NCBI RefSeq assembly: GCF_000406165.1
Contig: NZ_CM001977.1
Span: 350,403 to 414,402 of the forward strand
Source of the DNA: Dickeya zeae NCPPB 2538
GTDB taxonomy: Bacteria; Pseudomonadota; Gammaproteobacteria; Enterobacterales; Enterobacteriaceae
DNA length: 64,000 nt
Direction: 5' to 3'
Shown here: in pieces, positions 60,651 through 64,000 of the stretch
How the letters are laid out: every line of letters starts with the position of its first letter
Position numbering within the stretch: the first letter of the stretch is position 1
The notes under the pieces: model-generated
Seen by the model: only the letters and a program-made list of their open reading frames with translations
Told to the model about the DNA's origin: nothing
Database searches by the model: none
Program-made: the position numbers and the translations under genes

Positions 60651-61297
60651 TGTTCTTTTCCCGTGTCACGCTGCAACCGGCGGCGCTGCCGTCGGCGATG
60701 GCGGAGAAATGGCTGACATCGCCAGTGTATGCCAGCCACCAGTGGTTGTGGCAATTGTTCCCGCATGAGCAGCAGCGCCGCTTTTTGTTTCGGCAGGACT
60801 CCCATGCCGATGTCAGCCGCTATTACCTGCTTTCGGCCTGTGCACCCCGGCAGGATCACAACCTGTTCGAGGTGGAAACCAAACCGTGGCAACCGCAACT
60901 GAACGCCGGGATGCAACTGGCGTTTTCCCTGCGTGCTAACCCGGTGGTGACGCGCCAGAAAAAGCGTAGCGATGTGCTGATGGATGCCAAGTATCAGGCC
61001 AAAGCACAAGGGGCGGACGCGGCGGAGATTTGGCCGCGCCAGCAGCAGGCGGCGACCGACTGGCTGGTGCGTCAGGGCGAGCAGTGGGGGTTTGAGGTCA
61101 ATGCCTGTCGTGTTGACGGTTATCAGCGCCAGCGTTGGTATAAGCCGCAGCAAACCGAGCCGGTGAGCTTCAGCTCGGTGGATTTTGACGGTCTGCTACG
61201 CATTACCGACGCTGAACGTTTTGCGCAGGCAGTCAGGAACGGGCTGGGGAAAAGCCGGGCACTGGGGTGTGGGCTGCTGTTGCTGCGTCGGGCATAA
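60650..61297 (+). CDS. casE: CRISPR RNA endoribonuclease Cas6e (CasE)
   Basis: The 215-residue protein cuts the repeat RNA 3' of its hairpin to make crRNAs. The probable catalytic histidine is in VYASHQWLWQLFPHE (about residue 27). The C-terminal glycine-rich RAMP loop, GLGKSRALGCGLLLL, is intact. Ferredoxin-like halves are joined by a segment with QRQRWYKPQQT. The ATG at 60650 overlaps the cas5e stop; cas1 begins 16 bases after its stop. Confidence 0.93.
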   Translation: MFFSRVTLQPAALPSAMAEKWLTSPVYASHQWLWQLFPHEQQRRFLFRQDSHADVSRYYLLSACAPRQDHNLFEVETKPWQPQLNAGMQLAFSLRANPVVTRQKKRSDVLMDAKYQAKAQGADAAEIWPRQQQAATDWLVRQGEQWGFEVNACRVDGYQRQRWYKPQQTEPVSFSSVDFDGLLRITDAERFAQAVRNGLGKSRALGCGLLLLRRA

Positions 61298-61313
61298 TCA
61301 GCGGGAGGCTGCT

Positions 61314-62237
61314 ATGTCATTCGTTCCGTTAAACCCGATCCCGCTTAAAGACCGCACCTCGATGATCTTCCTGCAATACGGGCAGATTGATGTGGTGGAC
61401 GGCGCGTTTGTACTGATCGATAAAACCGGTGTGCGCACTCATATTCCGGTTGGATCGGTGGCCTGCATTATGCTGGAGCCGGGCACCCGAGTCTCCCATG
61501 CGGCGGCTAAGCTGGCGGCGACCGTCGGCACGCTGCTGGTGTGGGTGGGGGAGGCCGGGGTAAGGCTATACGCTGCCGGACAGCCGGGCGGTGCACGTTC
61601 TGACCGATTGTTGTATCAGGCGCGGCTGGCGCTGGATGAAGAACTGCGGCTGAAAGTGGTGCGGCGCATGTTCGAATTGCGCTTTGGCGAACCGGCACCG
61701 AGCCGCCGCTCTGTCGAGCAACTGCGCGGCATTGAAGGCGCGCGGGTGCGCCAAACCTACAGCCTGCTGGCAAAACAGTACGGCGTGAAATGGGATGGCC
61801 GCCGCTACGACCCGAAAGACTGGGCGCGTGGCGATAAAGTCAACCAGTGTATCAGCGCCGCCACCGCCTGCCTTTACGGTATTACCGAAGCGGCGGTACT
61901 GGCGGCGGGCTACGCACCGGCTATCGGTTTTATCCATAGCGGCAAGCCGTTGTCGTTTGTCTACGACATTGCCGACATCATCAAGTTTGACGGTGTGGTG
62001 CCCAAAGCGTTCGAGATTGCCGCCCGCAACCCGCTGGAGCCCGATCGTGAGGTGCGGGTGGCCTGCCGTGATATTTTCCGCAGCCAGCAAACGCTAGCCA
62101 AACTGATTCCCCTGATTGAAGACGTGCTGGCCGCCGGTGAGATTGATCCACCGCAGGCACCGCCAGACGCACAACCGCCCGCCATTCCCGAACCGGCACC
62201 CTTTGGTGACGCCGGGCACCGGGGGCATGGCGGATGA
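61314..62237 (+). CDS. cas1: CRISPR integrase Cas1 (type I-E)
   Basis: From the ATG at 61314 the product is 307 aa, starting MSFVPLNPIPLKDRTSMIFL. The three metal ligands of the integrase are expected at the glutamate in LRGIEGARVRQTYS, the histidine in IGFIHSGKPLSFV and the aspartate in VYDIADIIKFD. A Pro/Ala-rich tail of about 25 residues ends the protein. With Cas2 it inserts new spacers at the leader end of the array. Its stop overlaps the cas2 start (ATGA). Confidence 0.95.
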   Translation: MSFVPLNPIPLKDRTSMIFLQYGQIDVVDGAFVLIDKTGVRTHIPVGSVACIMLEPGTRVSHAAAKLAATVGTLLVWVGEAGVRLYAAGQPGGARSDRLLYQARLALDEELRLKVVRRMFELRFGEPAPSRRSVEQLRGIEGARVRQTYSLLAKQYGVKWDGRRYDPKDWARGDKVNQCISAATACLYGITEAAVLAAGYAPAIGFIHSGKPLSFVYDIADIIKFDGVVPKAFEIAARNPLEPDREVRVACRDIFRSQQTLAKLIPLIEDVLAAGEIDPPQAPPDAQPPAIPEPAPFGDAGHRGHGG

Positions 62238-62527
62238 GCATGCTGGTGGTGGTAACGGAAAACGTGCCGCCGCGCTTGCGCGGTCGGCTGGCGGTTTGGC
62301 TGCTGGAGGTACGCGCTGGCGTCTATGTGGGCGACACCTCGCGCCGGGTACGGGAGATGATCTGGCAGCAGGTGGTGGAACTGGCCGAACAGGGCAATGT
62401 GGTGATGGCCTGGGCCACCAACACCGAATCCGGTTTTGAGTTCCAAACCTACGGTGAAAACCGCCGGATGCCGGTGGACCTCGATGGTTTGCGGTTAGTC
62501 TCTTTTCACCCTGTTGAAAATCAGTAA
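62234..62527 (+). CDS. cas2: CRISPR adaptation protein Cas2 (type I-E)
   Basis: The 97-residue type I-E Cas2 begins MSMLVVVTENVPPRLRGRLA. AGVYVGDTSRRVREMIWQ and GNVVMAWATNTESGFEFQT are characteristic of the I-E form (also called CasF/ygbF). Cas2 dimers bridge two Cas1 dimers in the spacer-integration complex. It is the last cas gene; the array leader follows immediately. Confidence 0.95.
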   Translation: MSMLVVVTENVPPRLRGRLAVWLLEVRAGVYVGDTSRRVREMIWQQVVELAEQGNVVMAWATNTESGFEFQTYGENRRMPVDLDGLRLVSFHPVENQ

Positions 62528-62611
62528 GTTAGCGCTCTTTAACAACCGGGTAAAATCGGTAGAATTTTACGGCCTTAAAAATACCTTATAAAACAGGTAT
62601 ATACTTTTAGA
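62528..62611 (+). promoter_or_regulatory. CRISPR leader with two perfect inverted repeats
   Basis: This 84-base AT-rich stretch joins cas2 and the first repeat. GTAAAAT (62550-62556) and ATTTTAC (62564-62570) form a perfect 7-bp inverted repeat, and ATACCT (62581-62586) and AGGTAT (62595-62600) a 6-bp one. A TATACT at 62600-62605 may be the -10 of the array promoter, though a good -35 box is lacking. The leader supplies the transcription start and the Cas1-Cas2/IHF docking sites in type I-E arrays. Confidence 0.75.
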
Positions 62612-63981
62612 GTGTTCCCCGCGCCAGCGGGGATAAACCGTCAGCTGCTTGGTCATTTGCCATACCACGAATGTGTTCCCCGCGCCAGCGGGGATAAACC
62701 GACAAACATGTCATCTGTTTGCTGATAATATCTGTGTTCCCCGCGCCAGCGGGGATAAACCGGTATTGGGATGACAATAAAAAACCCGGCTTGCGTGTTC
62801 CCCGCGCCAGCGGGGATAAACCGTCCGTATCAGTTTGTCCCGCCGCACGCTTAATGTGTTCCCCGCGCCAGCGGGGATAAACCGTCTTTAATGCCCATGT
62901 CGTGGTTTCAAGACGAGTGTTCCCCGCGCCAGCGGGGATAAACCGAAAACGTGTTTGATAGCGGCGTTGATTAATGCGTGTTCCCCGCGCCAGCGGGGAT
63001 AAACCGGCCATACTCCGATATTGTCCTCTGCCATCCTCGTGTTCCCCGCGCCAGCGGGGATAAACCGCAAGTTGCGTTGATTCTGACGCAAAAGAAAAGT
63101 GTTCCCCGCGCCAGCGGGGATAAACCGGAGAAAGCCTCGGATGGCCGGTTAACAAAATTGTGTTCCCCGCGCCAGCGGGGATAAACCGACGGGAAGCCGG
63201 GCTGTTTACTGGCTGAATGAGTGTTCCCCGCGCCAGCGGGGATAAACCGTTACCGTTGAATGTTCAACTGTTTGTTGAAAGGTGTTCCCCGCGCCAGCGG
63301 GGATAAACCGCGGGTCTTTTAGGTGTGATGGGGTGGTGTGATGTGTTCCCCGCGCCAGCGGGGATAAACCAGAGACATTACGTTTCAGTGTCTGCGGGTG
63401 GTGGTGTTCCCCGCGCCAGCGGGGATAAACCGTGCTCTCTGGATGTCCAGAATTTCCCGCGCTTGTGTTCCCCGCGCCAGCGGGGATAAACCGGGCAGCA
63501 GAGTGCTCAAGCCCATCATGTTGGCGTGTTCCCCGCGTCAGCGGGGATAAACCGCATGGCTAACTTATCACTTAATCCGATGGCGAGTGTTCCCCGCGCC
63601 AGCGGGGATAAACCGCGCGCTGAACTCAACGGGAAACCACATCAGGCGTGTTCCCCGCGCCAGCGGGGATAAACCGCGCGCTGAACTCAACGGGAAACCA
63701 CATCAGGCGTGTTCCCCGCGCCAGCGGGGATAAACCGAATTCAGGGTCATCTCGATGTACTATGATCTCGTGTTCCCCGCGCCAGCGGGGATAAACCGCA
63801 GGCCGGATTATTCCAGACAATTCTAGGAGTGTGTTCCCTGCGCTAGCGGGGATAAACCGTTCAAAACTCAAAGGCTCGCTTCTGCGGGCCTGTGTTCCCC
63901 GCGCTAGCGGGGATAAACCGCTCCAGCGCAGCGCGGCGGAATTTACTATGACGTATTCCCCACGCCAGCGGGGATAAGACA
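62612..63981 (+). CRISPR. Type I-E CRISPR array, 23 repeats and 22 spacers
   Basis: The 29-bp repeat starts GTGTTCCCCGCG, ends GGGGATAAACCG and holds the palindrome CCCCGC-GCCA-GCGGGG that Cas6e recognises. Spacers are 32 bp except spacer 8 (63068-63098, 31 bp). Repeats 1-12, 14, 15 and 17-20 are identical. Repeat 13 ends in A instead of G (63371). Repeat 16 has C13 to T. Repeat 21 has C9 and C14 to T, and repeat 22 has C14 to T. Repeat 23 (63953-63981) has five changes and marks the old, leader-distal end. Spacers 17 and 18 are identical. Transcription should run rightwards from the leader. Confidence 0.99.
63616..63708 (+). repeat. Duplicated spacer unit (spacers 17 and 18)
   Basis: Spacer 17 (63616-63647) and spacer 18 (63677-63708) are the same 32 bases, starting CGCGCTGAACTCAACGG, separated by one perfect repeat. 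A 61-bp spacer-repeat unit has been duplicated in tandem. Confidence 0.98.
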
Positions 63982-64000
63982 GAAAATAAATCGGGCACGC

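Noticed and set aside
62607..63155. Repetitive protein frames (YPRWRGEH-type) across the CRISPR array
   Set aside because: They are translations of the 29-bp repeats and follow the 61-bp period; the array is not coding.

Overview
The window reads as a chromosomal segment of an enterobacterium of the Dickeya/Pectobacterium type. Most proteins are close to their Escherichia coli counterparts in length and sequence, and many E. coli gene neighbourhoods survive as blocks (zapE-rplM-rpsI-sspAB, gltBD-yhcC-arcB-elbB-mtgA, dolP-diaA-yraN-lpoA-rsmI-rnpB, tolC-ygiBC, nudF-yqiB-cpdA-yqiA-parE, parC-plsC-ftsP). A complete sucrose (scr) operon, a plant-associated style polysaccharide-lyase gene and a type I-E CRISPR-Cas locus are joined to these core blocks. 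The genus is inferred from recalled similarity; no search was run.

Layout. 1-3.5 kb: end of zapE, the ribosomal protein operon rplM-rpsI and the stringent-response pair sspA-sspB. 3.5-10 kb: a GFA-fold protein, then glutamate synthase gltBD on the minus strand. 10-17 kb: yhcC, the anaerobic sensor kinase arcB, elbB, mtgA and a secreted alginate-lyase-family protein. 17-22.3 kb: envelope and replication genes dolP, diaA, yraN and lpoA (minus), then rsmI and the RNase P RNA gene rnpB (plus). 22.4-29.8 kb: ygiD, ygiC, ygiB and tolC, then nudF-yqiB-cpdA-yqiA. 30-38.5 kb: both topoisomerase IV subunits (parE, parC) with a LysR regulator, mdaB, plsC and ftsP. 38.5-44.8 kb: an aldehyde/redox cluster (dkgA, yqhD, a nitroreductase, the AraC-type activator yqhC), then yghB and metC. 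45-46.4 kb: exbB-exbD behind a Fur-like box. 46.5-53.2 kb: scrK, scrY, scrA, scrB, scrR, a full route from sucrose entry through a porin and PTS to fructose-6-phosphate. 53.2-64 kb: an AT-rich junction, then cas3, cas8e, cse2, cas7e, cas5e, cas6e, cas1, cas2, a leader and an array of 23 repeats and 22 spacers whose degenerate last repeat lies 19 bases before the window ends.

The most distinctive local signals are: short hairpins just upstream of cas3 and cas8e, the first of which would cover the cas3 ribosome binding site; two perfect inverted repeats in the CRISPR leader; a duplicated spacer and one repeat with a changed terminal base; iterated CGACA/GAACATTC-type repeats ahead of diaA and arcB that share a 12-mer; yraN apparently starting at CTG inside the end of lpoA; and a run of QQVxQxT heptads in the sucrose porin. 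The CRISPR-Cas locus is a recognisable type I-E system. I did not find a wholly undescribed system.
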